From contig NC_087079.1 of the NCBI RefSeq assembly GCF_026151205.1, positions 680,001-744,000 of the forward strand: 64,000 nt of DNA, given 5' to 3'. Position numbers and translations under genes: made by a program. The number at the start of each line of letters is the position of its first letter. The stretch's first letter is position 1. Shown one piece after another: positions 1 through 24,741 of this stretch. This DNA is from Bolinopsis microptera (taxonomy: Eukaryota > Ctenophora > Tentaculata > Lobata > Bolinopsidae). The notes under the pieces are model-generated. The model had not been told where the DNA came from. It worked only from the letters and a program-made list of their open reading frames with translations, and searched no databases.

Positions 1-384
1 TCATTGTACTCTACTCTACTCTACTCTGTATTCTAATCATTGTAACGAATGTACTACCCTGCCTTATCTTTGTCCTGACGTGTATAATTGCTCTCAGTAA
101 CTCAGTAATGTGTGTAATACAGTGCCTTCATACTAATTACAATTACATAAATGTTATCCACGTACTCAAATGAGTTGCTAATTATCTCCATTACATGTCT
201 GGTTGCTATAACAACTATAAATTATATAAAGTAAGTATCATATGTCCACCCCGGCCCTGCTTTGAGTGTAATATTTTAAGTGCCAAATTATTGCTCAATA
301 AAAATGTGTTACCACTTTAATGTACTTTAATGTATAATATATACCTGCTGTCTAATATAGTACCGTATATATAATATTAATATA
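1..384. other. AT-rich non-coding flank
   Basis: No coding frame, RNA gene or clear repeat is visible. It lies upstream of the mariner-like element and is probably intron or intergenic DNA of the phosphate carrier locus, because the carrier's 5' exons are not found here. Confidence 0.4.
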
Positions 385-389
385 TACAG

Positions 390-1846
390 GGTGGCCCATA
401 AGTGACTACCCACACGCAACCTCTTAATAACTCACGTAATTCGTCTCCAAATTGCACCAAAATTTCAGAGATTATAGATATGGGTCAAACTTAGATTTCA
501 TGAAAGTTTCGTAAGCCACGCCCAATTACAGTGGGCGTGGCGTGACACTCCCTCTTTTTCACTATTGTCTTCATAAAATGAGAACGCTTGAAGCTAAGAA
601 CTCAAAATTTTTGGCACACATTTGGCTTGATAATTGAAAACCTTTCCCAAAGTTTCAAGTTCATATATTGGTTAAAATATGGCTAAGTTATGACCATTTC
701 AAAACTCATCGGATACGTGATCCGAGCACTCAGTCAGTGATCTCGTCACTTGGTTAATGGCCTGTTTGGCTCACATGCACCGCTTGATTGGTTGCAGCCT
801 GCTTATGGGCCGGCCTATACAGCTGACTGCACCTAAAACGCTATCACACGAATTTATGGTGGTGTCACCATTTCAGGGCTTGTTAGCCCTGCTAGTCACA
901 GGTTCCTTACAATCAATAAAAATGGTTCACTATCCTCCCTTTACTGCAGAACAACGATTGTTCGTCTACCTGAAGAAAGAAAATGGGGAGTTCTACCCTC
1001 AGATTAAACGACAATTTCAGATGAAATTCAACCGACCACCCCCTTGCCGGAAAAGCTGCTTTGACATTCATCACAAGATCAAGTTTACGTTTTCTGCACA
1101 CGATCGGCGAAGAGTCGGCAGAAGACGAACTGCGAGGACTGTAGAAAACATCACGATGGTTGTTGGTGACGTGATGGACACACCTAAGATTGGCACACGG
1201 AAACGAGCTCCTGCCTTAGACATCAGCAGAACCCTTCAGCGAATCCTAAAGCAAGACCTTTCTAACCGGGCCTACCGAATCACAAAGAAACACAAACTTT
1301 TGGACCGTGATTTCCAATCGAGGATAGATTTCGCCAACACATTCCTGTCCAAGCAGAATGTGGATCCCTACTTTGAGGACGAAATCTGGTACAGCGACAA
1401 GGCCATATAAACGGATATGCAACTCCCAGAATGCAATTCACTGGGGCTCTACTAGACCGGATGAAGTGGTGGAGAGAACGGCTTTTCCTGAAAAGGTCAC
1501 GATCTGGTTTTTATCCTAAAAATTTGTGTTTCCCTTTCTAGCAAAGTCATCATCGGTATCCAATCAAAGCCTAATGAACCTCATTAATACACGCTAACGC
1601 CTTACTCTTGATCAGATTGGGTGAATTTTGAGTTCTTAGCTTAAAGCGTTCTCATTTTATGAAGACAATAGTGAAAAAGAGGGAGTGTCACGCCACGCCC
1701 ACTGTAATTGGGCGTGGCTTACGAAACTTTCATGAAATCTAAGTTTGACCCATATCTATAATCTCTGAAATTTTGGTGCAATTTGGAGACGAATTACGTG
1801 AGTTATTAAGAGGTTGCGTGTTGGTAGTCACTTATGGGCCACCCTG
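390..1846 (+). mobile_element. Decayed Tc1/mariner-type transposon with long terminal inverted repeats
   Basis: The left end begins CAGGGTGGCCCATAAGTGAC and the right end is its reverse complement. The inverted repeats run about 230 bp on each side (about 390-625 and 1628-1846), with few differences. Between them, 757-1410 encodes a transposase remnant. It has an N-terminal helix-turn-helix-like stretch (YPPFTAEQRLFVYLKK), a GRRRTARTVENI linker typical of mariner-family proteins, and ends at WYSDKAI, where the first catalytic Asp of the DDE triad is expected. The rest of the catalytic domain is missing, so the copy is non-autonomous. A TA lies just left of the element, but the right flank begins TGACTG, so no matching TA duplication is visible. 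The assignment rests on family-like motifs, not on a search. Confidence 0.8.
757..1410 (+). pseudogene. Truncated mariner-type transposase
   Basis: This is an open frame of 217 codons inside the 390-1846 element. The first 50 or so residues look non-native; the transposase-like part starts near MVHYPPFTAEQR. It keeps the DNA-binding half and only the first part of the DDE domain, ending at the stop after YSDKAI. A full mariner transposase has roughly 340-350 residues with two further catalytic acidic residues, which are absent. It should have no transposition activity of its own. It could still bind the terminal repeats if expressed, for which there is no evidence. Confidence 0.65.
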
Positions 1847-2051
1847 TGACTGTATTAAGAACGTTCTCGTAGGGCACACTATATCATTCTTTTAAAATAA
1901 CAGCGAAGCTATTGTAATTACTATTACTCTTGTAATATCCTTAACGTATACACAAGTAAGTGGACGGCATGTTTAATGTTACATAGCACAAATTGTATAA
2001 TGTATTATATAACGCATTTAACTTAACCCATCTTTTTAAACCCTGTAACAG

Positions 2052-3737
2052 GTCAATCCTGACAAGTACAAGAGTCTTGGTAACGGGTTCAAGGTGTCCG
2101 TTGCAGAGGGAGGCATGAAGGCCCTCACTCTGGGATGGGCTCCAACCCTTGTAGGATACTCTATGCAGGGAATCGGAAAGTTTGGGTTTTACGAGGCTTT
2201 CAAAAACTTCTACGGTGGATTGATGGGAGAGGTCAGTCGCAGTTTTCATTATAACATTATGTATCTTGAAGTTTGGGAAATTGGGACGCGAAATTAATAT
2301 TAAGTCTCTTGTTTGATGCATACATAATACAAGTTAATAATTTTAATTCGTGCAAGTTAAGAATCTTAAAAAACGGTAAATATTAAATAAGTAATTTACC
2401 AAATTAAACTAATTTTGTGTCCCCAGGAGAACGCCTTCCTGTACAGAACCACAATGTACCTGGCTGCAAGTGCCTCAGCTGAGTTCTTCGCTGATATCTT
2501 CCTGTGTCCCATGGAGAGTGTAAAGGTCAGGATTCAAACCACCCCCGGATGGGAGCAGACTCTTAGGGCAGGTAACAAATAATCATAATCTTAAGCATTT
2601 ATAGCATTTATAGCTACATAGCCCGTAACATTGCCAGCACGCAACGTTACGCCACTGACAATGGTCAAACGTTGTCTTAACACGATGATATTGAACAATA
2701 GATATAATAGAGTATAGTTTTCTTGTATTCATGAAGATAACATCAACGTGCCACTTAGAGATTGTTACAGAAAATGTATCATCGCATGGTGTAAAAGTCA
2801 CGTACGATTTCAGGTGCCCCAAGGATCATGAGGGAAGAAGGTATCAACGGTTTTTACAAAGGACTCGCACCCTTGTGGGCCAGACAGATCCCTTACACTA
2901 TGATGAAGTTCGCGTGCTTTGAGCGAACCGTAGAACTTCTTTATAAGTGAGTAGACGGATATCAGTGTTTAAAAGTTCCCGATCATTCCATTGGACAGTG
3001 GAAAATCCACTTTCCACGCACGTTTGCGCACAACGACTAGCAGAATCTAGCCATATTCGCAATTCTACTTTTTATGTTGTGAGCAATTTTTCGCTCGCGC
3101 ACGAACGAATATTTTGAATGCGTGTAGAATTCACCGGAAGGTGACGTTTTTAAAACTTATAACTTCATCCGTATTCGGTTACCATGGTTGATGGAAGTTT
3201 TCGAATCTATAGAACAGTCTATAGATTATATTCTTGGAACTAAAGCAGTAAACTTAACTCCTGTTCTTTTCAGATACGTAGTACCCAAACCAAGATCAGA
3301 TTGCGGCAAAGGAGAACAGCTTATGGTGACATTCATTGCTGGATACATTGCTGGAGTATTCTGTGCCATCGTGTCTCACCCTGCCGACTCTATAGTCTCT
3401 AAACTTAATGCTAACCCTGGAGGTGGCGTAGTTTCGGCTGCTAAAGAATTAGGTGGGTACATTGTACAATCATCAACTCCAGAGCATGTTTTTTTAAAGA
3501 GTAATAGTTACAATTTTGCCGGCTCAATTTACAATTAACATTTAGGATAACAAGTGAATTGTTTCAGGACTTGCCGGTTGTTGGAAGGGACTCGGACCTC
3601 GTATCATCATGATCGGAACCCTGACCGCCCTCCAATGGTTCATCTACGATTCAGTCAAAGTCGCCTTCCGTCTTCCTCGACCTCCTCCCCCAGAGATGCC
3701 CGAATCTCTGAAAAGAAAGCTCGCAGCTGCTCAGTAA
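2052..3737 (+). CDS. SLC25A3: Mitochondrial phosphate carrier, 3' part (five exons)
   Basis: This inner-membrane carrier imports inorganic phosphate with protons for ATP synthesis. Exons read 2052-2231, 2427-2571, 2814-2946, 3274-3452 and 3568-3737, all with AG/GT borders and matching phases (0,1,2,1). They give 268 residues and a TAA stop. The protein matches the animal phosphate carrier closely: [34 protein letters not shown], the second-repeat motif [30 protein letters not shown], the third-repeat motif [10 protein letters not shown], and the C-terminal [14 protein letters not shown]. These cover carrier repeats 2 and 3 plus part of repeat 1. Repeat 1 and the transit peptide are not in the first 2 kb, so the 5' exons must lie outside the window unless the mariner insertion is associated with a rearrangement. 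Introns are 195-330 bp. A polyadenylation signal follows 18 bp after the stop. Confidence 0.95.
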
Positions 3738-3754
3738 TGATGGTGCCATCTGTC

Positions 3755-3760
3755 AATAAA
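3755..3760 (+). promoter_or_regulatory. Poly(A) signal AATAAA of the phosphate carrier
   Basis: A canonical AATAAA lies 18 bp after the TAA stop, giving a very short 3' UTR. It is the first such signal downstream. Confidence 0.7.
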
Positions 3761-3787
3761 AACATTTTGATATATGCTCACTGTTAA

Positions 3788-4776
3788 TTCTTGTTCGTTC
3801 TGAGTCTAAGGCTCAGTTCTGCCAGTTCGATTCCTGTTTGTAAAGATTTTATTGTTAATTTATACCGATCTTGAAGTCGCCATATGAAATTGCTGTTTTA
3901 TTTCTCGCTGGTTTGGGATGGTGCTGAATTAAAAGATATGTCCTTCAATATCACAAAACATAACGTGCCGCTTGATTCAAAAAATTTGTCAATTAAAATA
4001 AAAAACGAAATGATTTCGTCTTGTTTTGTACAGTTTACCGCCACAGGAAATGTATCACCTAATAGCTTCCTTCGATTCATAGCATAGAAATTACGATTGA
4101 AGCCTGGCTAAAATTACTTGCATTATAGACAATAATCACGGCCCGATTATAGACGGGCTCCGCCATTTCATGAAGCCCGCCACAACATTTAAAGTTGTCT
4201 TTTAGGGCTTGGGCTAATTCAAATTGCTATTGACAATCACTTTTTTTTCCATTCTGAGAAGGCTAAAATTTCGTCTTGGTCGATAGCTGGTTCATTTCTC
4301 ATTAAGTTTTTAGAATCAGATCATCTAGCTCCAATATTTATTTTAATTCAGCAACAATTTAAAATCAAATTCGTTTTCAAAATGATGATATAGAAATGAT
4401 TCAGCGCTTGTGATTGACAACAAGATAAATCCTTGACCACAGTAATTTCTCAAACGCATAAAATGTTAATTTACAGTCTACAAAGCTAAGTGAGCTGATG
4501 ACAAATATTATAATGACTGCATCGCACCTAATGCATTTGGAATTGTTAACTCAAAACTGAGACAGTTGATACTGAATAAGTGTACAAAATTTAAAACTAA
4601 AATTAAATCTAAGTTAAAAATTTATCAACAATAAATTCCACAGTCAGCTGCACCCAATTTGGTTTTTTAAAGCCGGATAGACTGCTTTAGTAAAATTAAA
4701 AGTAGATAAATTGCTGTGATTGAGTAAGCTCGAATGATCATGAGTCTGAAGTCCTGGTTAAGTTAGCATATAACAA
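3788..4776. other. Intergenic, AT-rich, no gene seen
   Basis: Only short incidental open frames occur, with no family resemblance and no plausible splice context. The part nearest 4776 probably includes the 3' UTR of the minus-strand gene that ends there. Confidence 0.4.
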
Positions 4777-5319
4777 TTACATCACGCCACTTTCTGCAAA
4801 AAAGGTGTCTCGGACGATCCTACTTTTTCCATAGTGCACCTCCTTGATATCAGCCGTTTTTGCAATCTCACTGATATCCCATCCAACTTCCAATGCACTT
4901 GTAAGTGGATATTCGAACTTCTTCTCTGGGGCCAAACCTTTGCGTTTTCCGAGGTAAGCTACCCGTCCATTACCTTCACAACTTAATCCTGTGTAAATCA
5001 TCTTTTTCGTTTCAGGAGTGGGAGGCCTCATTTCTGGACCCGGTGCCACTGCAGATTCAGACTCTTTCGCAGCTGGAGATGCTCGTTTTGGCGGAGTAGC
5101 AGGGGCAGGTTTTATCTTTATGAAGGTTGGTTTACCACGATTTCCAACTTTCTTCTCTGGTTCGGGGCTTGTAGACGATTCTGCTCCCCCTACACCTGCT
5201 GGTAAAGCATCTGACCCAAAGTGCTCTCTAAACCATTTATTTCGAAGTGTGTTCTCTTTTCTGTACGATTCCTTCAAGAATTCTTGTCTGGTGGTATCGA
5301 TGTTAGACTGTCGTGCCAT
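4777..5319 (-). CDS. Small axoneme-like protein, intronless paralogue (possible SPMIP1/ATP6V1FNB family)
   Basis: A single uninterrupted frame of 180 codons. The N-terminus (TRQEFLKESYRKENTLRNKWFREHF) is charged and probably helical. The middle (about residues 45-100) is Pro/Ser/Ala-rich with a run of PAPATPPKR. The conserved C-terminal module contains YTGLSCEGNGRVAYL, FEYPLTSALEVGW and SRIVRDTFF, ending ESGVM. The same three motifs occur in the gene at 6785-8280. From memory the module resembles the small microtubule-inner-protein family SPMIP1 (ATP6V1FNB), but I could not search. Its partner has one intron and this copy has none, so it may be a retrocopy or have lost the intron. The two genes are divergently transcribed, about 1.5 kb apart. 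A role in cilia or sperm is inference only. Confidence 0.7.
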   Translation of the reverse strand: MARQSNIDTTRQEFLKESYRKENTLRNKWFREHFGSDALPAGVGGAESSTSPEPEKKVGNRGKPTFIKIKPAPATPPKRASPAAKESESAVAPGPEMRPPTPETKKMIYTGLSCEGNGRVAYLGKRKGLAPEKKFEYPLTSALEVGWDISEIAKTADIKEVHYGKSRIVRDTFFAESGVM

Positions 5320-5368
5320 CTTTAAAGTTTTAGAGAATCAACTTTATCGAAAATTTAGGGAAACTTGA

Positions 5369-6784
5369 TGCTTCAAATCGTTCAGTATTGATGTATTTTA
5401 GCGGTTCAAAAGCGAGCACAGGAAACGTATTAACGAAGATTTAGATTCACAATGATTATACTCGTTACTGTGTGCCGATAACATCTAACAAGCAACTATC
5501 ATGCAATTGTGAATAACTGGAAAACGCCACCGCTGGACAATACAAGCATGACTGCAAAACGAGTTTAAAATGTTTACGAAGGAGCAGATAATTTTAAAAT
5601 CATGTCTTGCAAGCATAACCACTACACTTATCTCAGTTACACGTTGTCACCCAAACTTCATTTGTTAAGAGCAGATGATGAAATTGAAACGATTCCTGAT
5701 CACTATCTACTAATCACATTTGATTCATAATTTAAATTAGCTGGCCAATTTACGGCATTGTACATCACTTAATGAGTTTATACGAAGGTCATCGTTTAAG
5801 CATTCAAGAATAGAATTTGACGCCGAAATAATTTCCAGCTGCGGAACACTCTGTTTGATAAGTGTCAAGCACAAAATGGCATGAAGTGATTTGGAAAATT
5901 AATGCATCATCTGCTCTAAGATTACAGCCGTGATAAGTCCTTCGCCGTTGCCATAGCATTACATATATCGCTAATACCCAAAACAGCGAATTAATAGCTA
6001 GTCACTTACATTTTCAGTAGGGCTGTTACATATTTGATATTCGCATCAGATATTTCCAATCTTCTGGATTCTAACAAAGATAAAGCTTTGTAAAGGTTCC
6101 AAAGTTGTTTTACCATCGTGCTGTTATCCAAAAAGCTAGTTTTAGATTTCATTCTTTCATCTTTGTAATTCGATGCCTTCTAGAATATTTTGCAGCCGTC
6201 GCGACCATTGAATTTCCGTGCAGCGTAAGTCATTTTACTAATACCATCAAACCTTAAGCCGTTGCTAGGCCCCCGATTTTGTAATGGTAATGCCTCTTTC
6301 CATTACACGGAGAATCTGATTTACTTGTTACTTCTGGGATTCCAGCTGCTGCCTATATTATTATATTACTATTAGTGATTAGATATAATTTTCATCCTTG
6401 GCCTTATCTCCCCTCTTGAAGTGTAATCTCTGTTTATTCGTCAATAACTCGAGGTCTATACAGACCATTTGGTCTGTATCATTATTTACACATTCAGTTT
6501 ATGCTATTAGTATTACTTGATCTGACTAAATTGTCGCAATATTGTACTGATGTACAACAATATGTTCCTACAATTTGTAGCTGAACACATAATTTTATAA
6601 TACTGTCAGTACTATACTGCATCCGTGATCATCCCATGGCCTTAAAATTTTGTTATATCCTCACGTTTTTTCGCCTAAAACTTTAGGAAGTTTTAATAAA
6701 AGCTCGCCATTACATTGTATTTGTGAATTCACATCCGAAAATAATATACCATCATAAAATAGGTTTTAAGAATTCAACGACATC
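5369..6784. promoter_or_regulatory. Shared upstream region of the divergent paralogue pair
   Basis: These 1.4 kb separate two head-to-head paralogous genes. No open frame, repeat or clear TATA box was found. It should hold the promoters of both genes, by position only. Confidence 0.35.
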
Positions 6785-8280
6785 ATGAGAGAACTAAACA
6801 TGGACACGCAGCGACAAAACTTCTGGAAGGAGTCAATAAACAACGAGGTCTTAATAAGAAACCGATGGTTTCAACAACACATGAGCGACGGATTTAGTGA
6901 CGAGGAAAGAATCAAACCAGTGAAAGCCAGGAAGATCACTGTGAGTGAATAGTTTTACTTTTAGTAATGTGTCTTCCGTTTCCTTTTCGTAGTCATTGCC
7001 TAATTTCTGAACATTACATCGAATGTTCCCACCAATTTTTCCGGCAACTTAACCTGCTGGGATGGATCATTAACAGTTCAAGACCGCTTTAAATGCTATA
7101 CTTAGTTTAAATGCTATAAGTATATTTAGATCCAAGCGTGCTAAATCACTTTACAGTCGACCTTCGAGAGTTTTCTAAAAGGGCCCCTGACAGTTGAAAC
7201 CTACCTGATCCGATGTATTTTCGTACGCTGATTCCGAATCACCCCACATGACATAGGGTTAAAATGCTCCCCTAGCGAAATATCGGCGAAAAACTGTCTC
7301 GATACTGATATGACCTTATAAGGAAGTTGGTCTAATTTCACGTTAGGGTTTCAACATATGCTTCAGTTAGGGATTGGGTTAGGGTTGGGATCAGATTAGA
7401 TGGTTAAGGTTTCGAATAATCAATCACAGCCAACTAGAAGTAGAGGAAGTGTTTAAAAAGTCACGTGACAGTCGAGTGTAGAGTGATTAATCATCATCCA
7501 TTTAACTTTCACATCTTACTATAATTATATATGTTTATCCGTACCATTTTACTGACACCACGGCATCAACTTTAACACGACTTTCCGTAAAAACTGTAAA
7601 AGATATGCAGCTTAAACGTTTTTGACTGGTTCAAATACTTTACACTTTCATGGCCTTCAAATCAGCATGACAAAATAAAAAATTGGCCAAGGAATAAAAA
7701 TGTTAGTTCTCAAAATTTGGACCCCCAAATGGTGTCGAAATAGTAGATAATAAATATAACTATTATAGTCTTTTGAGTCTTGACACCATTTTATTTTTAG
7801 GGTTAAACGAGTTCCTGCTAGTTAAATTAAATTATCAATATTGATCCCACTCAGTATCTCAGAATTTAGCACTTAAGTTTAGTTTTTCTACAAATTTTAA
7901 CTATCATCTCCTCTCATCAGGTTCAACCTCTCCAAACAAAAGATCTGCCAGGGTACAAAAGTCCAGAACCTCCCGCACCTAAACCTGAAACTCGACCAGC
8001 CCAACCAGACGAGCTAGAGGTTACGATGCGAGTAGCATCAGCCACAACCAAGAACAAACTGTACACTGGGCTTAGTGCGGAGGGTGAAGGAAGGAAAGCG
8101 TACCTCCTCCAGAGGAAGAACAAGGGCCCGGAGGAGAAGTACCAGTACCCGCTAACCAGCGCCTTGGAGGTAGGGTGGAAGATCAGGGAGGTCAGTGGCA
8201 GTATCGAGGGTAAACCCGCTCAGTTTGGCAGGTCTAGAATCGTGCAAGACACTTTCTTCAGAACGAACGGGGTGCTCTAG
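6785..8280 (+). CDS. Small axoneme-like protein, two-exon paralogue (possible SPMIP1/ATP6V1FNB family)
   Basis: Exon 1 is 6785-6940, starting MRELNMDTQRQNFWKESI and ending at a GTGAGT donor. Exon 2 is 7921-8280, after a CTCATCAG acceptor. Both junctions are phase 0, giving 171 residues. The start aligns with the N-terminus of the 4777-5319 protein (W/F-x-KES, RNxWFxxH). The middle is Pro-rich (SPEPPAPKPETRPAQP). The end carries YTGLSAEGEGRKAYL, YQYPLTSALEVGW, SRIVQDTFF and NGVL. The family suggestion (microtubule inner protein of sperm or cilia) rests on remembered motif similarity; the paralogy with its neighbour is directly visible. The 980-bp intron contains nothing recognisable except a short telomere-like stretch near 7343-7392. 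Confidence 0.75.
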
Positions 8281-9270
8281 ATTCCATAATTTGACGGAAG
8301 AGGAATTCTCAATGCTTTGATCAAAGAACATAGTAGTTTTCATTTTATCTGACCTTTTTATTGATAAATTAGGCTTTAATCTTAACGAGTATTTTAAGTT
8401 TGTATCGAGCCATACATTTGACGAGTAATGATTAAAAGCACTGACACTCTTTTATTTTGTGGTTTTGTAAAAAATGAAGCTAAATACACTCTATGTACAG
8501 ATTTTATTTCAACATCTACCCGTTTTCCTGATCTTAAACATCATAACATACGAATCAAAAAGAAGTCTACAAAATTAGTGCCAAAAGAGAATCAGAAACA
8601 TTGCAAAGATGAAAAACTAATCGTGTAATTTAATGCAAATGTTCATGAGCGGTTTGTAAATCTATAATTTAATTTATTCCCTGCACCGCAGATTGTATTA
8701 CATCCTTTTACAAATGTTAAAAAACGTTCATCGCATTTATTTAGTTAACAAGATAAATATTTCTGTTAAGGTGTGCGGAAGTTACACTTAGTTTCGTAAT
8801 CCACAAGTCGTTCAAAACATCAGGGATCGGAGAATATATAATTAAGTGATCATCAATTGATTTCAACTATTATATTGATCTCAACTATTGTATTGAATTT
8901 GATTTCAACTATTGTATTGATTTCAACTATTATTCATATCTAATTAACTAATAAAATCAAAGTTTTCATTAAATATATTCGATATCAATTCCTGCAAGAG
9001 GAATCAATTTTATTTCTAATTTCACCTATCCTTTTATTTTTGGTTATGCCAAAAATAAAGGAAAACAGCTAGATTTGCAAGTAATCAAGTAAAAGATTTA
9101 AATTGGAACCTATAATTAACAGATTGATCCATCAAATTCAAATGTTCAGTTCCGATCACAGATAAGAACAAATCACAAATTGAATTAGATTAGTAGATCA
9201 GATCAGTTGGTTGGATAAGTTGTTACGGATCAGCTCGTAGATCTCATGTTATAGATCTCATGAGCTCTTA
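8281..9270. other. Convergent intergenic region with short AT-rich tandem repeat
   Basis: This lies between the ends of two convergent genes and probably consists mostly of both 3' UTRs. At about 8860-8935 a unit containing TTGATTTCAACTATTGTA repeats four times imperfectly. TTTATT occurs near 9009 and 9032, which would be AATAAA signals for the minus-strand RUNDC1 gene. No RNA gene is seen. Confidence 0.4.
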
Positions 9271-21824
<12,554 letters not shown>

Positions 21825-24700
21825 ATCCTGGTGCCTCCTTTAGAGCACTGATAAGGGTTATTTGTTTGAAAATGTCCAGTTGTAGCTGAATAGCATGCGA
21901 TAACATCATAGGTTGGTGGTAGAAAGCAACTAATATTTCATCATAACTAAGTAAGGAAACAATTCGATACAAAGTAACGTTAATTAAACAGTTTTAATAA
22001 AAAATAACAATAAAACAGTAATTTTGACTAATTCTTGAAAGTAAAGACCAGATCCAATGTGATCAAATTCTCCCGAAATAACAAAGTAATGTAACCATAG
22101 CAACAAAGTGCACAGCTCATCATATATGTACAATATCTTCATGTATGTAGTCGTTAAGTAAGTCTACCATCAAACAAAAACAACGCCCAATAGTACACGA
22201 GAGGAACAATAGCAACCGGCACAAAGACTTTTAAATAGTGGCCCTTGCTACTAGCGGTGTCATAATTGCAGTCTACTACAAAAGATACCTTACTTTACTT
22301 TACTTATTGAATATTGATATTATAAAATGTTTTGGGACAAGTCAGTGAAACAAAATAAAAAAGCCTTAAATATAGCTGATAAGATGGCAGGTTACGTGGA
22401 ATGGAAAAATGGAAATGTGCGGTTTTTGGAGAGTAATAAAATTTTAAAAAAAGTATTTTAGGTTGGTTTGGCAGGGCTTGCTTCTGGACAACAGTAACAT
22501 AATGTCATATCGTAACATAATGTCATATCGTGCATCGATTTATCCCATTTGCATTTCGTAAAGCTGGTCCTGTGCTTTTACTTATGTCTTTCAAAGAAAC
22601 GAGAGCGGCTAAGATACGAGGAATAAGCAAAAGCACGATAGTGCCAATTCTGATATAAAACGGCATCAATCTTAATCGTACAATGGAACTAATAAAAGAA
22701 CAATGAAATAATTAAAGTACTTTTATGAAGATGTTCGAGATTTGAGCATTCTTTAGAAATTGTCAGAATTAATGTGGGCATTTTAATCTCATTACTATCA
22801 CACTACAGCGATCAATACGAATAACAAAAATGGCACTTTAATTCGATTATAAGTCGCTCAACGTTATCTCACTATTTCACCAGTTCTGAAATAAAGTGCT
22901 CTGAAGATTAGTGATTTGTTGCGTAAAACATATTCAATACTTTTTGGTTCTAAAGTATTGAACAATAACATATGAAAGTTGAGATGTTAGTTCAATGCAT
23001 GATATGTCATCTCGACAAGAAAAATCGCCCAGAATTCATATTTGAAGTGAAGTGAATTAAAATAATAAGAATAAGGGAGCGCGGGAATGAAGAGGACTGC
23101 GTCTACTAAGATGGCTTTGTAAAAACACTTACTTAGCAAATTAATCAAGCCCGAATAACTGAATAACGCAAGTAACCTACTATTTGTTTGCTTGTCCGAT
23201 AAAATTTCAACACAGAAAGACCTATGAACCACAATGAAACAGTACAAAGCTTCCTTCACAGAAATTGACGCCTGAAGCACCGCGCCCTGAAGAACTGAAT
23301 AAAGCAAAGTTCATTGTTACATTACACACTGTGATAAAGTGCTATACAGTCTGAAGAGATATTATCTGCTGCTGTTAAATAAGCAGAGCAAGCCTGAGTT
23401 AAACTGTATTATAACTATAATCAAAACAAGCTGTAGAATCTGGTATAATCAACTTTAGGACACAGAAAGGTGACGAGGCTAGTAAGTGTAGGTCAACAAA
23501 GCAGCAAGGATATCAGACTCTCTCTCTCTCTCTCTCTAACAGCACACTACTGAGGAGAACAGAGAACAGCACGAGAGTAGAACACGCTTCCCGTCAAACC
23601 ACACTTCAGCCAATCAGAGCACAGCATTCTAGACACGTGATCAAGCCCGGCCAATCAGAGGCGAGATATCCCGGACGGCCGGACAATGGGTCTGGGAATG
23701 CAACGTCAGGAGGGCTTATGAAATATGAATACATCCTTTGACCTGCCGGAAATTTTCTACAGAGATGAAAAGGCTTTTGTAACTTGATTTGGGTAACATA
23801 ATAAAGTTGTGCAAGCTGCATTATGATGTTTTAATGCGCACAATTTGATGTTTCATCTCCAAATGTCTCACAATGTATCGCGACGTGAACCTGACATGAG
23901 TACTTACTTGTAGTGGTGTATTTCAAAGTGTTGTAAATCGAATAGAAATAAATCGGCTGAAAACAAAGACTGATGGTAAAAACAATTTAGTCGAAAGTCT
24001 CAGACTTTAAGTCTGCTTGACTACGAATCATAATATCAGGTAGGATTAAAATAATTGCTTTGTAACCCGACTACTAAAGTCAGATTACCTACTCGAGCTT
24101 TCCATCTGGAATTAAAATATTATGAAGCCAGGGTATCTGGTTAAAAAGTAATAAAAACTCTTTGCGTTACATTCTATCAGCCCCCCCTCCTCCCCCGGCC
24201 CCCCCCCCCTAACAGTGAACCGCTGACACCATTATGTCTGCTCGACGAACAAATAAACCACTTTACAAAAGTAAAACTAAACATCAAACAACGAAACAAC
24301 CATATTGTCTCCTCATCAGCCTCTGGTCTGTGTAGTGAACGCCCTGGTTCAACAGAAACTTTAAAAAGGGCCGCTAATTTCACGTTCACATTGAGAAATA
24401 GTCATATGTCTAATCCGCTCGGCTAGAGATGAGTCCATGTAATTAGTTTGCCGCTTTTGGTACAATGGCTAAGGTTCTGATGGAAGCTGTTTGGCACTAT
24501 ATTATTATATCTCACACGAAAATCAACTTCATTTGTTCCACATGTGTTCGGCCGGTATTTATGCTTACATCATGTAGTTATTATCGGAGCCTAACACTAC
24601 TGACTACTGACACTTATTATTAGATATTATTATATTAAGATAAGTTCGGTTTTAAGTCGATTTAAATCGCTGATAAACAATTAGAAAATAAAGTGGTTTA
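21825..24700. other. RUNDC1 upstream region
   Basis: Mostly unique AT-rich sequence. A minus-strand stretch at about 23903-23960 has exon-like borders (TTGTTTTCAG acceptor, GTAAGTA donor) and could be a 5' UTR exon of RUNDC1. A (TC) microsatellite lies at 23520-23537 and a broken C-run at 24181-24210. Nothing else is recognisable. Confidence 0.35.
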
Positions 24701-24741
24701 ATAACAAGATTTTCTGTTTACTACCTGGAAAAACACAGAGC

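Noticed and set aside
3884-4087. Small hypothetical gene (67 codons)
   Set aside because: Both strands are open over the same stretch, with no signal, motif or splice context. It is consistent with chance in AT-rich DNA.
7343-7392. Interstitial telomere (TTAGGG-like) sequence
   Set aside because: Only a few scattered GTTAGGG/GGTTAGGG matches with other sequence between them. Too weak to call.
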